Assembly: GCF_013170825.1 (NCBI RefSeq)
Contig: NZ_CP033365.1
Location: 1,054,001 to 1,118,000, forward strand
Source: Mesorhizobium sp. NZP2298
Lineage (GTDB): Bacteria; Pseudomonadota; Alphaproteobacteria; Rhizobiales; Rhizobiaceae
Length of the DNA: 64,000 nucleotides
Direction of reading: 5' to 3'
Shown here: positions 48,349 through 58,117 of the stretch, in pieces
Position numbering within the stretch: position 1 is the first letter of the stretch
How the letters are laid out: each line of letters opens with the position of its first letter
Notes under the pieces: model-generated
Seen by the model: only the letters and a program-made list of their open reading frames with translations
What the model was told of the DNA's origin: nothing
Databases searched by the model: none
Position numbers and translations under genes: made by a program

Positions 48349-48948
48349 ATGAGCAAGCCGCAAAACCCCGTCCAGATGGCCGTTATCGGCGCCGCCCACG
48401 GCATCAAGGGCGAGCTCAGGGTGAAAACCTTCACCGGCGAGCCGATGGCGCTGGCCGATTATGGCCCGCTCTATGCCAGGGATGGCCGTGCCTTCCAGAT
48501 AACAGACATAAGGCCGGCCAACACCGTCGTCGTGGTGCGCTTCAAGGGCATCAGCGACCGCAACGCGGCCGAGGCGCTCGCCGGCACGGAGCTGTTCGTC
48601 GACCGCTCGATGTTGCCCGACGATGGCGAGGAGGACGAGTTCTATCATGCCGACCTGATCGGGCTGGAAGTCCGGGACGATACGGGTGCCGCGCTCGGCA
48701 AGGTGATCGCGGTGCACAATTTCGGGGGCGGCGACATTCTCGACGTGACGCTTTCCGGCCGCAAGGGCGTGCTGATCCCGTTCACGCAGGCCGCCGTGCC
48801 GCAGGTGTCGATCGCCGATGGCTTCGTCCGCGTCGATCCGGCAGCAGCCGGGCTGGTCGAGGACGAGGATGGCGAAGCGCCGCGCGAGGAAGACTTCGAC
48901 CCCAAGGGCAGGCCGCGCGGACCGCGCGACGCCGGGGGCAACCGGTGA
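48349..48948 (+). CDS. rimM: 16S rRNA processing protein RimM
   Basis: RimM binds ribosomal protein S19 and helps mature the 30S head. The 199-residue protein starts [20 protein letters not shown], the family N-terminus with the GAAHGIKGE motif, and has a C-terminal PRC-barrel domain ([18 protein letters not shown]). A charged tail ([17 protein letters not shown]) extends the end. trmD overlaps its stop by four bases. rpsP, which usually precedes it, is absent here. Confidence 0.95.
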   Translation: MSKPQNPVQMAVIGAAHGIKGELRVKTFTGEPMALADYGPLYARDGRAFQITDIRPANTVVVVRFKGISDRNAAEALAGTELFVDRSMLPDDGEEDEFYHADLIGLEVRDDTGAALGKVIAVHNFGGGDILDVTLSGRKGVLIPFTQAAVPQVSIADGFVRVDPAAAGLVEDEDGEAPREEDFDPKGRPRGPRDAGGNR

Positions 48949-49643
48949 CATTCAAGGCTTCGGTGCTGACGCTCTATCCCGAGATGTTTCCGGGCGCGCT
49001 CGGCCTGTCGCTGGCGGGCCGCGCGCTCGAGGCGGGCACATGGTCGCTGGAAGCCATACAGATCCGCGACTTCGCCACCGACAAGCACCGCACCGTCGAC
49101 GACACGCCGGCCGGCGGCGGTGCCGGCATGGTGATGCGCGCCGATGTCTTGGCCAGGGCGATCGACCACGCCTCGCCGGGAGGCGATTTGCGTCCGCGCC
49201 TGCTGATGAGCCCGCGCGGCAAGCCGCTGACGCAGTTGCGCGTACGCGAGCTCGCCGCCGGGCCGGGCGCCGTCATCCTGTGCGGCCGCTTCGAGGGCGT
49301 CGACCAGCGGCTGATAGAGGCGCGAGGATTAGAGGAAGTTTCGATCGGCGATTTCATCCTCTCCGGCGGCGAGCCGGCAGCGCTCGTTCTGCTCGACGCT
49401 GTGGTGCGACTGTTGCCCGGCGTGATGGGCAATGCGGTGTCGGGCGAGGAAGAAAGTTTCGAGAACGGCCTGCTCGAACATCCGCACTACACAAGGCCGC
49501 AGGAATTCGAGGGACGGGAGATTCCCGAAGTGCTGATCTCCGGCAATCACAAGAAGATCGCGGCATGGCGGCGTGAGCAGTCGGAAGCGCTGACGAAAGA
49601 ACGGCGGCCGGATTTGCTCGGCGATCAGCCCTTGCCGAAATAA
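48945..49643 (+). CDS. trmD: tRNA (guanine37-N1) methyltransferase
   Basis: TrmD makes m1G37 in tRNAs, preventing frameshifting. The 232-residue protein has the SPOUT trefoil knot around [20 protein letters not shown] and the [15 protein letters not shown] motif. The GTG start overlaps the rimM stop (GTGA). Its end overlaps the convergent TauE gene by 19 bases. The normal partner rplS lies 1 kb further on in the same direction, separated by the TauE gene on the other strand. Confidence 0.96.
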   Translation: MTFKASVLTLYPEMFPGALGLSLAGRALEAGTWSLEAIQIRDFATDKHRTVDDTPAGGGAGMVMRADVLARAIDHASPGGDLRPRLLMSPRGKPLTQLRVRELAAGPGAVILCGRFEGVDQRLIEARGLEEVSIGDFILSGGEPAALVLLDAVVRLLPGVMGNAVSGEEESFENGLLEHPHYTRPQEFEGREIPEVLISGNHKKIAAWRREQSEALTKERRPDLLGDQPLPK

Positions 49644-50377
49644 TAAAAAGCCAGAAACAGGCCGACGGCGATGACGAAGCCGCGCACCACGTTCTGCGGC
49701 ACGCGCTTGGCGATCAAGACGCCGGCATAGCCGCCCAGCGCACCGCCGGGGATCATGACGATTGCCTGCGGCCAGGCGACGACGCCACCCGAGACGAAGA
49801 CGACGATGGCGACAGCCGCGATGATCACCGCCAGCATGTTCTTCAGCGCATTCAGCCGGTGGTAGTCGCCGGCCTGCGTCAGGCCAAGCGTTGCCAGCAT
49901 CATCACGCCCATGCCGGCGCCGAAGAAGCCGCCATAGATGGCGGTGGTGAATTGCGCCAGCGAGCCGGCGAGCGAGCCCACCGATGCCTCATGGCCGGGT
50001 TTTGGCGCCGGCCTCAGCCATGGCCCGGCGGCAAACAGCGCCGTTGCGCCCAGCAGCAGCCACGGCACCAGGACGCGAAACGAGGGGTTGTCGAGCGCCA
50101 GCAGGATCAGTGCGCCCGCCAGCGCGCCGATCGCCGAGATGAGGCAGAGCAGCAGGGCGCCGCGCCAGAAATGCCTGATGTCGTCCCGATAGGCGAGCGT
50201 CGAGGTGATGTAGCCTGGAAATTGCGTAACCGACGAGGTGGCGTTGGCGACGATCGGCGGCACGCCGACCAATGTCATGGCGCCGAAGGTGATGAAGGTG
50301 CCGCCGCCGGCGACCGCGTTGGCGGCGCCGGACAGGAAGCCCGCCAGGAAAAGCAGAATGGCGTCGAAGACAGACAT
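49625..50377 (-). CDS. TauE/SafE family permease (probable anion exporter)
   Basis: A 250-residue membrane protein with about eight hydrophobic helices and the [22 protein letters not shown] N-terminal half, which is duplicated as [17 protein letters not shown] in the second half. The family exports sulfite or organosulfonates and similar anions. I use [10 protein letters not shown] at the complement of 50375-50377; a longer upstream frame has no resemblance. It interrupts the trmD-rplS neighbourhood on the opposite strand. Confidence 0.85.
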   Translation of the reverse strand: MSVFDAILLFLAGFLSGAANAVAGGGTFITFGAMTLVGVPPIVANATSSVTQFPGYITSTLAYRDDIRHFWRGALLLCLISAIGALAGALILLALDNPSFRVLVPWLLLGATALFAAGPWLRPAPKPGHEASVGSLAGSLAQFTTAIYGGFFGAGMGVMMLATLGLTQAGDYHRLNALKNMLAVIIAAVAIVVFVSGGVVAWPQAIVMIPGGALGGYAGVLIAKRVPQNVVRGFVIAVGLFLAFYYFGKG

Positions 50378-50704
50378 GGAATGCCGCCGCGGAGACTGTG
50401 ATATTCCAGGCTTAGGAAGCTTGGCAGGCGGGTGCAACCCGGCACGGCGGGTATTACAATGGTGCCATGCAGGCAAAAAAGACTCCTGTCGGGCGTGACA
50501 AAGCGCCGAAATAGCTGTATGTGCGCGCCGAACCGGAAGAAAAATCTGCCGGGCCCGTCAACAATGACGGTGTAGTCGCCCCTGTCCGATGTCTTAGAGA
50601 CAAAAATGTCTCGGAGACAAAGGACATAGCCGAGCGGTCAATGGAACTGCAAGGCGAGCGCAGGGCGCTCTGACTGTCGGAAGAACAAGAAGTGGACTAT
50701 TGAG
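50378..50704. other. 327-base rplS leader region
   Basis: No gene. The region probably carries promoters for both rplS and the divergent TauE-type gene. At 50597-50612 lies GAGACA-AAAA-TGTCTC, a perfect hairpin, flanked by a further GAGACA at 50614-50619, giving two possible pairings. I cannot define a promoter with confidence. Confidence 0.5.
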
Positions 50705-51250
50705 ATGGATATTCTCCGTCAGCTCGAGGCCGAGCAGGCCGCCAAGATCGAAGCCAAGCGCAAGCTCCCCGAATTCCAGCCCGGCGACACCGTGCGCGTC
50801 CAGGTCCGCGTGACCGAAGGCACCCGCACCCGCGTCCAGGCCTACGAGGGCGTCGTCATCGCCCGCGCCGGTTCCGGCTTCCAGGAAAATTTCACCGTCC
50901 GCAAGATTTCCTACGGCGAAGGCGTCGAGCGCGTGTTCCCGGTCTACTCGCCGATGGTCGAAGGTGTCGAGATCGTGCGTCGCGGCAAGGTGCGGCGCGC
51001 CAAGCTCTATTACCTGCGCGATCGTCGTGGCAAGTCGGCCCGTATTTCGGAAAACACCGGCGTGCGCGCCCGCAAGCTCAACGATGAGGAGCGCGATGCG
51101 CTGAACGCCGAGAAGGCCCGCATCGAGGCCGAGAAGGTCGCCGCTGCCCAGGCGCTGGCCGCCGAGACGGCCGCCAAGGAAGCCGCCGAGAAGAAGGCCG
51201 CCGCCGAGGCTGAAGCCGCCAAGGCCGCTGAAGCGACCCCGGCCGAATAA
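50705..51250 (+). CDS. rplS: 50S ribosomal protein L19 with long C-terminal extension
   Basis: L19 sits at the 30S-50S interface. The conserved core ([20 protein letters not shown], then [20 protein letters not shown] and [15 protein letters not shown]) fills about 125 residues. The 181-residue protein then has a 55-residue tail rich in Ala, Glu and Lys, predicted helical. The tail length is unusual relative to other bacteria but common in rhizobia. A UUCG-loop terminator follows the stop. Confidence 0.97.
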   Translation: MDILRQLEAEQAAKIEAKRKLPEFQPGDTVRVQVRVTEGTRTRVQAYEGVVIARAGSGFQENFTVRKISYGEGVERVFPVYSPMVEGVEIVRRGKVRRAKLYYLRDRRGKSARISENTGVRARKLNDEERDALNAEKARIEAEKVAAAQALAAETAAKEAAEKKAAAEAEAAKAAEATPAE

Positions 51251-51270
51251 GATTTTCGGCAATCCCATTC

Positions 51271-51297
51271 AAAAAGGCGGCTTCGGCCGCCTTTTTC
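51271..51297 (+). terminator. rplS terminator
   Basis: AAAAAGGCGGC at 51271-51281 pairs perfectly with GCCGCCTTTTT at 51286-51296 around a TTCG tetraloop. Bidirectional in form. Confidence 0.93.
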
Positions 51298-51346
51298 GTT
51301 TCACCGGACTGTGAACGCCTTCGGCCCCGGAAATCGAATTCGGGTG

Positions 51347-51393
51347 TTGACGGCATATTATCTTGTGCACTAAATAATCGTGCACAAGATAAT
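51347..51393 (+). promoter_or_regulatory. ohr: ohr promoter with OhrR-type operator
   Basis: TTGACG (51347-51352), 17 bases and CTAAAT (51370-51375) match an alphaproteobacterial promoter. It overlaps a perfect 14-bp inverted repeat: ATTATCTTGTGCAC (51357-51370) and GTGCACAAGATAAT (51380-51393), separated by nine bases. OhrR regulators bind palindromes of this form over the promoter and are released by organic peroxides. The ohrR gene follows. Confidence 0.85.
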
Positions 51394-51405
51394 TGGAGAC
51401 ATGAT

Positions 51406-51819
51406 ATGGCACTTTATACCGCACAGGCTCACGTCACCGGTGGCCGCGCCGGCCATGGCGAGACCAGCGATGGTCTGCTCAAGGTCGATCTGGCGATGCC
51501 CAAGGAGCTTGGTGGGCCGGGTGGCGCCACCAATCCCGAGCAGCTTTTCGCCATCGGCTACGCTGCCTGCTTCGAAAGCGCCATCCGCTTCGTCGCGCGC
51601 AAACAGAAGCTGCCGCTCGAGGATGCCGCGATAACCGCCACCGTCAACCTGCTGCCCAATGGCGAGGGCTTCAAGCTGGGTGTCGCGCTCGCGGCGGAGA
51701 CGAAAGGCCTTGATCAGGCGGCCGCGGAGGCGCTTGTATCGGAGGCACACAAGATCTGCCCCTATTCGAACGCCATCAGGGGCAATGTCGACGTAGCGCT
51801 TTCGGTAAAGGCGGCATGA
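51406..51819 (+). CDS. ohr: Organic hydroperoxide resistance peroxidase
   Basis: Ohr is a cytoplasmic thiol peroxidase that reduces organic and lipid hydroperoxides using dihydrolipoyl groups. In 137 residues it has the catalytic Cys55 in GYAACFESA and resolving Cys118 in KICPYS, plus Arg14 and Glu45 expected at the active site. The gene lies directly downstream of the operator. It overlaps ohrR by four bases (ATGA). The nearby lpdA and sucB could supply lipoyl electrons, which is inference. Confidence 0.95.
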   Translation: MALYTAQAHVTGGRAGHGETSDGLLKVDLAMPKELGGPGGATNPEQLFAIGYAACFESAIRFVARKQKLPLEDAAITATVNLLPNGEGFKLGVALAAETKGLDQAAAEALVSEAHKICPYSNAIRGNVDVALSVKAA

Positions 51820-52346
51820 CGACAAAAGTCGAAAAGAGAGCCAAGGATGTCCCGGCGGAGGCCGCCGGGACGTTTCACGTGCCGCGCCTCGACCAACAGC
51901 TGTGCTTCGCGCTCTATTCGGCGAGCGGGCTGATGACCAAGGTTTATCGGCCACTGCTCGAGCCGCTTGGTCTGACCTATCCGCAATATCTGGTGATGCT
52001 GGCGCTGTGGGAGCACGCGCCGAGCACCATTGGCGCGCTTGGCGAAGCGCTGGGCCTGGATTCGGCGACGCTGACGCCGCTGCTCAAGCGGATGGAGGCG
52101 GGTGGGCTCGTCACCCGCCGGCGCGATGCCGCCGACGAGCGCCGGGTGTTCGTCGAACCGACGGCCAAGGGCCAGGCGCTGCGTGCTCACATGAAGGATG
52201 TGTCCGCCGCACTCGCCTGCAGCGTGCCGCTGGAGCCTGGTGAAATGAAAGCCCTGCACGCAACACTCACCCATCTTGTCGCCGGTCTGCGCAACACTGC
52301 GACCGGTGATCGATCAGCGGAAGCGCCGGTCCCTGGCTCGAGATAA
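51816..52346 (+). CDS. ohrR: MarR-family peroxide sensor OhrR
   Basis: A 176-residue winged-helix repressor. The sensing cysteine is Cys30 in RLDQQLCFALYSAS, and the DNA-binding helix lies around TIGALGEALGLDSATLTPLL, with wing sequence VTRRRDAADERRVFVE. Oxidation releases it from the ohr operator. A C-terminal Cys (ACSVPL) could form a second site, so one- or two-cysteine mode is open. Translation is coupled to ohr. Confidence 0.93.
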   Translation: MTTKVEKRAKDVPAEAAGTFHVPRLDQQLCFALYSASGLMTKVYRPLLEPLGLTYPQYLVMLALWEHAPSTIGALGEALGLDSATLTPLLKRMEAGGLVTRRRDAADERRVFVEPTAKGQALRAHMKDVSAALACSVPLEPGEMKALHATLTHLVAGLRNTATGDRSAEAPVPGSR

Positions 52347-52503
52347 GCAGATCATCCCGAAATCCCTGAATTGAGGGCATTGGAATCCCCTTTCACGCGC
52401 GCTGACGCAGCGGACCGTCTTGCATGGCGTTTGCGGAAAGCTAAAGTCGGCGCCGGATTTCCTGTAAGCCCATCCGGGCGCTTTGAATTTTCGGGAGTGT
52501 GTC

Positions 52504-53301
52504 ATGACCAAGTCGAAACTGCTGCTGGCCGGCCTGCTTGCCCTCGTCCTGGCGCCTGTCGCCGCTTTCGCCCAGGCGCTGCCCGATCTCGGCGGCAGGA
52601 AGGTGGTGGTGGTGACCGAAAACGCCTATCCGCCGCTGCAGTTCATCGACGCCAAGACCGGCAAACAGATCGGCTGGGAGTATGACGCGATGAACGAGAT
52701 CGCCAAGCGGCTCAACTTCAAGGTCGAGTACCAGAACACCTCCTGGGACGCGATGATCCAGGCCGTTTCCGACAACCAGTACAACATCGGCATGACCGGC
52801 ATCACCATCAAGGACGACCGCAAGGAGAAGGTCGATTTCTCCGATCCCTATATGCGCTCGGAGCAGTTCATGCTGGTGCGCGGCGACGAGAGTCGATTCA
52901 CCGACGCCAAGACGTTCGGTGCCTTCAAGGACGGGCTGATCGGCGCGCAGGCCGGCACCACACCCTTCTACACCGCCGTCTACAGCGTGCTCGACGGCAA
53001 TGAGCAGAACCCGCGCATCAAGCTTTTCGAGACCTTTGGCGCCACCGTGCAGGCGCTGAAGTCCGGCGACGTCGATGTCGTGCTGACCGACGGCACCGCC
53101 GGCAAGGGTTATGTCGATGCGTCGGAGGGCAAGCTGAAGCTCATCGGCGGGCCGCTCGGCACCGAGGATTTCGGCTTCATCTTCCCGAAGGGATCCGATC
53201 TGGTGAAGCCGGTCAACGCCGCGATCGCGGCGCTCAAGGCGGACGGGACGTTCGACGCTCTGAACAAGAAGTGGTTCCTTGACTACAAGATGGGGCAGTG
53301 A
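52504..53301 (+). CDS. Amino-acid ABC transporter substrate-binding protein
   Basis: A 265-residue periplasmic binding protein (PBP type 2). It has a signal peptide MTKSKLLLAGLLALVLAPVA ending near AFAQA, and the family motif NAYPPLQFIDAKTGKQIGWE followed by the signature DRKEKVDFSDPYM. Ligand is probably a polar amino acid. GGGAGTGTGTC precedes the ATG. It is followed by a permease gene after about 105 bases. No ATPase gene is in the window. Confidence 0.93.
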   Translation: MTKSKLLLAGLLALVLAPVAAFAQALPDLGGRKVVVVTENAYPPLQFIDAKTGKQIGWEYDAMNEIAKRLNFKVEYQNTSWDAMIQAVSDNQYNIGMTGITIKDDRKEKVDFSDPYMRSEQFMLVRGDESRFTDAKTFGAFKDGLIGAQAGTTPFYTAVYSVLDGNEQNPRIKLFETFGATVQALKSGDVDVVLTDGTAGKGYVDASEGKLKLIGGPLGTEDFGFIFPKGSDLVKPVNAAIAALKADGTFDALNKKWFLDYKMGQ

Positions 53302-53406
53302 ACTCGTCTTGGCGCATTCGTGGGGTGATGCACAACTCGCGCTAGGTCCGCGCCCGGCCGGCTTGGCACCCTGCCTTCGCGATGCCCGCCTCGGCGGCCA
53401 CGCCTG

Positions 53407-54219
53407 ATGGCGCCTTCGTCCTCCTCCAACAAAGCCGAATTCCCCTGGTGGCTTGCCGTTGCCGCCGCCCTTGCCCTAGCGGCGGCTTTGTTCATCGCGG
53501 CCAGCGATCTCTACGCCCAGGTCTTCGCCACCGTCGCCAAGGGCATCGGCATCACTGTCTTCGTCACCGTGGTCGCTTTCGCCCTGGCGTCGATCATCGG
53601 CCTCGGCATCGCGCTGATGGGCCTGTCCGCGTCGCCCTGGCTGCGCCAGATCGCCCGCTTCTATGTCGAGATCATCCGTGGCGTGCCGATCCTGGTGCTG
53701 CTGTTCTGGATCGCCTTTGCCGGCGCGCCGGGCTTCGTCGCGGCCTGGAACGCGCTGACCGCGCCGCTGCAAAGCGCCGGCTATCTCGGCGAGCTTCTTG
53801 TGCGCGACGTCTCGCTGCTGTGGCGCGCCATCATGGCGTTGACCATCGGCTATTCGGCCTTCATCTCCGAGGTTTTCCGGGCCGGCATCCAGTCGGTCGA
53901 GAAAGGCCAGATCGAAGCGGCCAAGGCGCTCGGCCTGAGCCGCGCGCAGCGCTTCCGGCTGATCGTGTTTCCGCAGGCGATCCGCACCATATTGCCGCCG
54001 CTCGGCAATGATTTCGTCGCCCTGGTCAAGGATTCCTCGCTGGTCTCGGTGCTCGGCGTCGCCGACATCACCCAGATGGGCAAGGTCTATGCCGCCGGCT
54101 CGTTCCGCTTCTTCGAGACCTATTCGATAACAGCCTATATCTATCTCATCCTGACTGTCGGCCTGTCGCTGGCGCTGAGGGCGCTGGAGCGGCGCTTGCG
54201 CCGCCAGCACGAGGAATAG
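53407..54219 (+). CDS. Amino-acid ABC transporter permease
   Basis: A 270-residue inner-membrane permease of the HisM/GlnP type with about five helices. The EAA loop lies at about residues 165-195: VEKGQIEAAKALGLSRAQRF, then LIVFPQAIRTILPPLGND. It partners the binding protein. The ATG at 53407 gives MAPSSSSNKAEFPWWLAVAA; the preceding region has no strong ribosome-binding site. The needed ATPase would have to come from elsewhere. Confidence 0.93.
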   Translation: MAPSSSSNKAEFPWWLAVAAALALAAALFIAASDLYAQVFATVAKGIGITVFVTVVAFALASIIGLGIALMGLSASPWLRQIARFYVEIIRGVPILVLLFWIAFAGAPGFVAAWNALTAPLQSAGYLGELLVRDVSLLWRAIMALTIGYSAFISEVFRAGIQSVEKGQIEAAKALGLSRAQRFRLIVFPQAIRTILPPLGNDFVALVKDSSLVSVLGVADITQMGKVYAAGSFRFFETYSITAYIYLILTVGLSLALRALERRLRRQHEE

Positions 54220-54275
54220 TCTTTGGACGCAGACAGGGTTACGATCCTGTCGACATACTGGTTTGGGGAGGTCTC

Positions 54276-54911
54276 ATGATCGTCGACAAAGCCAATGCGG
54301 CGCTGGATTCCGTCTATGGCGCCGACACGCCGGAATCGCTGGCGCAAGCTTATGCCGCATGGGCCGCGACCTATGACAGCGAGACCGCCTCGCTCGGTTA
54401 TCTGCTCCCCTTCCTGATCATTGCCTGGGTGGCGCGCTATGTCCCGCCCGATGAAGGGCCGCTGCTCGATGCCGGCTGCGGCACCGGCCTGTCTGGGCCG
54501 TCGCTGAAGGCGCTTGGCTATCGTGACATTGCCGGGCTCGACCTGTCGGATGACATGCTCAGGATCGCCGGCAGCCGCAACGCCTATGGCGAGCTGAAAC
54601 AGGCGATGCTGGGTGGACCGCTGCCATGGCCGGACGGTCATTTCCGGGCCTTCTTCTCGACGGGTGTGTTCACCATCAGCCACGCTCCGGCGTCCGGCCT
54701 GCACGATCTGGTGCGCATCACCAAAAAGGGTGGCCACGCCATCTTCACTGTACGCGACCAGGTCTTTGAAAGCGGCGGCTTCCAGGCGGTGTTCGACGAA
54801 CTGGAGCGGGCGGGTAAATGGCGCCTGGCAGAGCAAAGCCCGTGGTTCCGCTGCTACGCCATCGCCGAGCCGGATGCACTGGTGAAGACGTTTGTGTTCG
54901 AGGTCTTGTGA
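54276..54911 (+). CDS. SAM-dependent methyltransferase
   Basis: A 211-residue class I methyltransferase. The SAM-binding motif LLDAGCGTGLSGPSLKALG is at about 64-82, followed by GLDLSDDMLRIA. The N-terminal helix starts MIVDKANAALDSVYGADTPE. Substrate unknown. GGGGAGG precedes the ATG. It is 57 bases after the permease gene and may be co-transcribed, but no functional link is evident. Confidence 0.88.
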   Translation: MIVDKANAALDSVYGADTPESLAQAYAAWAATYDSETASLGYLLPFLIIAWVARYVPPDEGPLLDAGCGTGLSGPSLKALGYRDIAGLDLSDDMLRIAGSRNAYGELKQAMLGGPLPWPDGHFRAFFSTGVFTISHAPASGLHDLVRITKKGGHAIFTVRDQVFESGGFQAVFDELERAGKWRLAEQSPWFRCYAIAEPDALVKTFVFEVL

Positions 54912-55233
54912 GCTGCGAGTTCGCCCGACGTTGGTGCCCTTTCTCCCTGAAAGTGCGGAAGTGAGGGTGAGGAACCCAATTCCTGCCCCGCCACGCCGCA
55001 ATTGCCGAAAAGCCAAAACATTGGTATGAGCCACGCCATGGAAGAGCTTTTTGGCGATCCGGCTTACAAGGGGTTCGTGCTGCAGGACAGAAAACGCCTG
55101 CCGTCGCGCTTCTCCGCGCGCGTGTCCGGCGCGCTGACCAGCCGACTTACCTAGGCCAACCTGTTCAGGTCGTCGCGCCGGGAACTGCCCGGCGTCTGCT
55201 CTTTCCCATTCTCATATCGACGGATTTACGCAC
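54912..55233. other. 322-base gap before leuC, with a low-confidence short frame
   Basis: The first half resembles a fragment of a rhizobial intergenic repeat (CTTTCTCCCTGAAAGTGCGG). From 55026 to 55154 an open frame of 42 codons begins MSHAMEELFGDPAYKGFVLQ and ends in SGALTSRLT. It has no recognised family. It could be a tiny conserved protein or a leuC leader peptide. I do not call it a gene. Confidence 0.4.
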
Positions 55234-56643
55234 ATGAGCGCACCGCGCACCCTCTACGACAAGATTTTCGACGACCACGTCGTCGACCGCCAGGACGACG
55301 GCACCTGCCTGCTCTACATCGACCGCCACCTCGTCCATGAAGTGACCAGCCCGCAGGCCTTCGAAGGCCTGCGCCTGAGCGGCCGCAAGGTCCGGCATCC
55401 GGAAAAGACGCTGGCCGTGGTCGATCACAATGTCTCGACCTCGCCCGAGCGCAAGTTCGGCATCAAGAACGAGGAAAGCCGCATCCAGGTCGAGGCGCTG
55501 GCCAAGAACGCCAAGGATTTCGGCGTCGAATATTATTCCGAGAACGATATTCGCCAGGGCATCGTCCACATCATCGGCCCGGAGCAGGGCTTTACCTTGC
55601 CCGGCATGACCATCGTCTGCGGCGACAGCCACACCTCGACGCATGGAGCGTTCGGTGCGCTGGCGCACGGCATCGGCACGTCGGAAGTCGAGCATGTGCT
55701 GGCGACGCAGACGTTGATCCAGCGCAAGGCCAAGAACATGCTGGTGCGTGTCGACGGCCAGTTGCCGGAAGGCGTCACCGCCAAGGACATCATCCTGGCC
55801 ATCATCGGCGAGATCGGCACCGCCGGCGGCACCGGCTATGTCATCGAATATGCCGGCGAGGCGATCCGCTCGCTGTCGATGGAAGGCCGCATGACGATCT
55901 GCAACATGTCGATCGAGGGCGGCGCGCGCGCCGGCCTGATCGCAGCTGACGAGACGACCTTCGCCTATGTCAAGGACAAGCCGCGCGCGCCGAAGGGCGC
56001 GGCCTGGGATGCGGCACTCGCCTATTGGAAGACACTGCAGTCCGACGAAGGCGCGCATTTCGACAAGGTGATCGTGCTCGACGCGGCGAAACTGCCGCCG
56101 ATCGTCTCCTGGGGCTCTTCGCCCGAGGATGTCGTCTCCGTGCAAGGCATCGTGCCGAACCCGGACGATATCACCGACGAAAACAAGCGCACCTCCAAGC
56201 AGCGCGCGCTCGACTATATGGGCCTGACGCCAGGAACAAAGATCACCGACATCGCGCTTGACCGAGTCTTCATCGGCTCCTGCACCAATGGCCGTATCGA
56301 GGATTTGCGCGCCGCCGCCAAGGTGATCGAGGGCAAGACCGTCAATCCGCGCGTCAACGCCATGATCGTGCCAGGCTCGGGCCTGGTCAAGGAACAGGCG
56401 GAAGCCGAGGGCCTCGACAAGATTTTCCTGGCCGCCGGTTTCGACTGGCGCGAACCGGGCTGCTCGATGTGTCTGGCCATGAATGACGACCGGCTGAAGC
56501 CGCATGAACGCTGCGCGTCGACCTCGAACCGCAATTTCGAGGGCCGGCAAGGCTTCAAGGGCCGCACCCATCTGGTCTCGCCGGCGATGGCGGCGGCGGC
56601 GGCGATCGCTGGCCACTTCGTCGACATCCGCGACTGGAAATAA
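55234..56643 (+). CDS. leuC: 3-isopropylmalate dehydratase, large subunit
   Basis: LeuC, with LeuD, isomerises 2-isopropylmalate to 3-isopropylmalate in leucine synthesis and is a [4Fe-4S] enzyme. The 469-residue protein starts [20 protein letters not shown]. Cluster ligands are in the [11 protein letters not shown] block and in [29 protein letters not shown] is the family signature. leuD is not adjacent. A terminator follows. Confidence 0.98.
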   Translation: MSAPRTLYDKIFDDHVVDRQDDGTCLLYIDRHLVHEVTSPQAFEGLRLSGRKVRHPEKTLAVVDHNVSTSPERKFGIKNEESRIQVEALAKNAKDFGVEYYSENDIRQGIVHIIGPEQGFTLPGMTIVCGDSHTSTHGAFGALAHGIGTSEVEHVLATQTLIQRKAKNMLVRVDGQLPEGVTAKDIILAIIGEIGTAGGTGYVIEYAGEAIRSLSMEGRMTICNMSIEGGARAGLIAADETTFAYVKDKPRAPKGAAWDAALAYWKTLQSDEGAHFDKVIVLDAAKLPPIVSWGSSPEDVVSVQGIVPNPDDITDENKRTSKQRALDYMGLTPGTKITDIALDRVFIGSCTNGRIEDLRAAAKVIEGKTVNPRVNAMIVPGSGLVKEQAEAEGLDKIFLAAGFDWREPGCSMCLAMNDDRLKPHERCASTSNRNFEGRQGFKGRTHLVSPAMAAAAAIAGHFVDIRDWK

Positions 56644-56672
56644 CAGCCGGCCCACACGTTCCCACGTATGAC

Positions 56673-56709
56673 AGACCCCGGACCGCATCGCGGCTCCGGG
56701 GTCTTTTTC
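56673..56709 (+). terminator. leuC: leuC terminator
   Basis: AGACCCCGGA at 56673-56682 pairs perfectly with TCCGGGGTCT at 56695-56704, followed by TTTTT. Confidence 0.9.
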
Positions 56710-56734
56710 ATTCGAGCGGCCCGCATATTCGCCT

Positions 56735-56850
56735 AGAGCCGGATGATTTCAGGTCGAATCGACCTGAAATCTGAATCCGCCTCTAGATCAAAGAGATAGA
56801 GCATGATGTCGTCCGAAAACCGCTTCACACTTTTCGGCATCATGCTCTAG
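56735..56850. repeat. Two-hairpin intergenic repeat, copy 1
   Basis: Contains GATTTCAGGTCGA-A-TCGACCTGAAATC as a perfect 13-bp dyad, then AGAGCATGATG with CATCATGCTCT as a perfect 11-bp outer stem enclosing CCGAAAA/TTTTCGG. Copy 2 at 58106-58208 is nearly identical over the first 100 bases. Confidence 0.85.
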
Positions 56851-56920
56851 GCTTAACCGCTTGTTTGGGCTTGCCCTCTACTCTCTTACGTGACGTCAAA
56901 CGAGGGGAAGTCACGGTCCT

Positions 56921-58117
56921 TTGGACACCGGCCTGTTCATAGCGCTGCTCAATCCAACGATCGCGCTGGCCCTCGGCGCGGCCTTCCTCGTGCTATGGAC
57001 CCATCAGCGCCACCGCCCCCATCTGGCCGTGCTGGCGCTCAGTTACTCACTGGCGGCGGCCGGCTTCCTGTTTCAGCATTTCACGCTGCCGGTCGGCCTG
57101 GCACCGTCCAAGCTGCTTTCCAACCTGTGCTTCTGCCTGGCCGCGTCCTGTCTCGCCGGCGCGATCGTGGCGCGCTATGGCCGGCGCGTGCCTTATTTCG
57201 GCATCGGCGCGCTGGCGGGCAGCGGTATGGCTGCCTTCTGCTGGTTTCTGTTCGTCGAGCCGGATCTCACCTGGCGGATCCTGGTGGTCAATTTCGCAAT
57301 AGGCGGCATCAGCCTGATCGCCGCCGCCGAATTGCGCACCGTGCGCGGCAACGGCCCGACGGAAAAAATCCTGCTCGCCCTGTCGCTGCTCGCCGGGCTC
57401 AATTTCTTCGTGCGGACGCTGGCTGTCATCATCGCGCACGGACCCTTCGAGAGTTACGACGAACTCCATGCTTCGTCCTATTGGACGACGGCTTTGCTGT
57501 CGCACGTGCTGTTATCCCTGCTGATCGCGCTTGCCCTGTTCACGGCCGCCGCACTCGACGTGATGAAGGCGCTCAAGGCCGAGACGCATACCGACCCGCT
57601 GTCAGGCCTGCTCAATCGGCGCGGCTTCGAGGAGCGCGCCGAGTTCCTGCTGCAGCGTTGCGCGGCGGCGAAGTTTCCGGTCGCGCTGGTGTTGGCCGAC
57701 CTCGATCATTTCAAGGCGCTCAACGATGTGCACGGTCATGCCGCCGGCGACCGCGTGATCGCCGATTTCGCCGCCAAGCTCCGGTCCGCGACCGGCGCAC
57801 GGGGTGCCGCCGGGCGCATCGGCGGCGAGGAATTCGCCGTGCTCTTGCCCCTGAGCGATCTCGCCGCCGCGCGGCTGTTCGCCGAGGCCGTGCGCACGCT
57901 CTATTCGGCGGGCGGCATCGACGGGCTCCCCGCCGGCACCAAGGTCACCGCCAGCTTCGGCGTGGCGGCCCGCAGCGGCGAGGAAGCGCTGGAACCGTTG
58001 ATGCGCCGTGCCGACGAAGCGCTCTACAAGGCCAAGAGAAATGGCCGCGACAGTGTGCGCCTTTCCTACGAACGGCCGGAAGCGATGTTCGTGCCGGAGC
58101 CGTCCAGAGCCGGATGA
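56921..58117 (+). CDS. Membrane diguanylate cyclase (GGDEF), first of a tandem pair
   Basis: Synthesises cyclic di-GMP. In 398 residues it has an N-terminal module of about six hydrophobic helices (1-215), then a GGDEF domain with LADLDHFKALNDVHGHAAGD and the active-site GGEEF at 301-305. No RxxD inhibitory site lies five residues before GGEEF (the residues there are GARG). Start TTG at 56921 follows GAGGGGAAG. The stop lies inside the second copy of an intergenic repeat. The sensor module is unknown. Confidence 0.92.
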   Translation: MDTGLFIALLNPTIALALGAAFLVLWTHQRHRPHLAVLALSYSLAAAGFLFQHFTLPVGLAPSKLLSNLCFCLAASCLAGAIVARYGRRVPYFGIGALAGSGMAAFCWFLFVEPDLTWRILVVNFAIGGISLIAAAELRTVRGNGPTEKILLALSLLAGLNFFVRTLAVIIAHGPFESYDELHASSYWTTALLSHVLLSLLIALALFTAAALDVMKALKAETHTDPLSGLLNRRGFEERAEFLLQRCAAAKFPVALVLADLDHFKALNDVHGHAAGDRVIADFAAKLRSATGARGAAGRIGGEEFAVLLPLSDLAAARLFAEAVRTLYSAGGIDGLPAGTKVTASFGVAARSGEEALEPLMRRADEALYKAKRNGRDSVRLSYERPEAMFVPEPSRAG

